In this document: positions 6,244-6,269 of the stretch, in pieces
How positions within the stretch are numbered: the first letter of the stretch is position 1
How the letters are laid out: each line of letters begins with the position of its first letter
Source: Clostridia bacterium
Lineage (GTDB): Bacteria; Bacillota; Clostridia; Christensenellales; UBA1242
Reading direction: 5' to 3'
NCBI GenBank assembly: GCA_017537515.1
Contig: JAFYKO010000165.1
Span: forward strand, 1 to 6,269
Length of the DNA: 6,269 bases
The notes under the pieces: generated by a model
The model's database searches: none
What the model saw: the letters and a program-made list of their open reading frames with translations, nothing else
Told to the model about the DNA's origin: nothing
Made by a program: the position numbers and the translations under genes

Positions 6244-6269
6244 TTCCGCCTCACTGACGCTCGGCGGAA
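6244..6269. terminator. GC-rich perfect inverted repeat right after uvrA; probable terminator stem, cut by the window end
   Basis: TTCCGCC (6244-6250) and GGCGGAA (6263-6269) are exact reverse complements around a 12-base loop. The repeat starts at the base after the uvrA stop. With 17 of 26 bases G or C, it stands out from the AT-rich spacers elsewhere in the window. The T-run that would confirm an intrinsic terminator would lie beyond the last base. The alternative is a dispersed palindromic repeat. Confidence 0.5.

Noticed and set aside
6244..6269. Cloning-vector contamination at the right end (words such as CTCACTGAC and GCTCGG recall common plasmid origins)
   Set aside because: Only short words are shared and their arrangement differs. 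The 26 bases are fully explained as a perfect inverted repeat after uvrA.
1..6269. CRISPR arrays, tRNA or rRNA genes, insertion sequences, riboswitches
   Set aside because: No spaced repeat array, cloverleaf, transposase or terminal repeat was found, and the three spacers (91, 71 and 108 bases) are too short for most structured leaders.

Overview
This window looks like a chromosomal segment of a low-to-moderate GC Gram-positive bacterium, most likely a Firmicutes/Clostridia-type gut lineage. The support is AT-rich intergenic DNA, strong AGGAG-type ribosome binding sites, a TATAAT extended -10 promoter, a TTG start on uvrB, and UvrA/UvrB proteins of Firmicutes style. The lineage is inferred from style alone; no marker gene fixes it. 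All genes are on the + strand and the standard bacterial code fits throughout.

Layout. (1) Positions 2-529 hold the 3' end of a gene for a surface protein: an Ig-like beta-rich repeat, one C-terminal membrane helix and a short basic tail. It is open at the window's left edge and ends in a convincing intrinsic terminator (543-573). (2) Positions 621-1342 hold two small tandem paralogues (118 and 120 aa). Each has an N-terminal winged-helix-like domain and a single C-terminal membrane helix. They look like a translationally linked pair of membrane-tethered regulators of unknown target. In front of them lies a perfect 11-bp inverted repeat plus a further direct copy of its TACAAAAA core, a candidate operator. 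(3) Positions 1414-3363 encode UvrB, behind its own strong extended -10 promoter. (4) Positions 3472-6243 encode UvrA, after a 108-bp A-tract-rich spacer. (5) A GC-rich perfect inverted repeat begins directly after the uvrA stop and runs to the last base of the window.

UvrA and UvrB form the damage-recognition complex of nucleotide excision repair: UvrA finds distortions and loads UvrB, which verifies the lesion and recruits UvrC. uvrC is not in the window. Both proteins look intact, with all ATPase, zinc and DNA-binding motifs present. No classical Gram-positive LexA box was seen upstream of either gene. The least ordinary part of the window is the winged-helix/membrane pair and its repeat-bearing upstream region. 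The uvr genes themselves are conventional.
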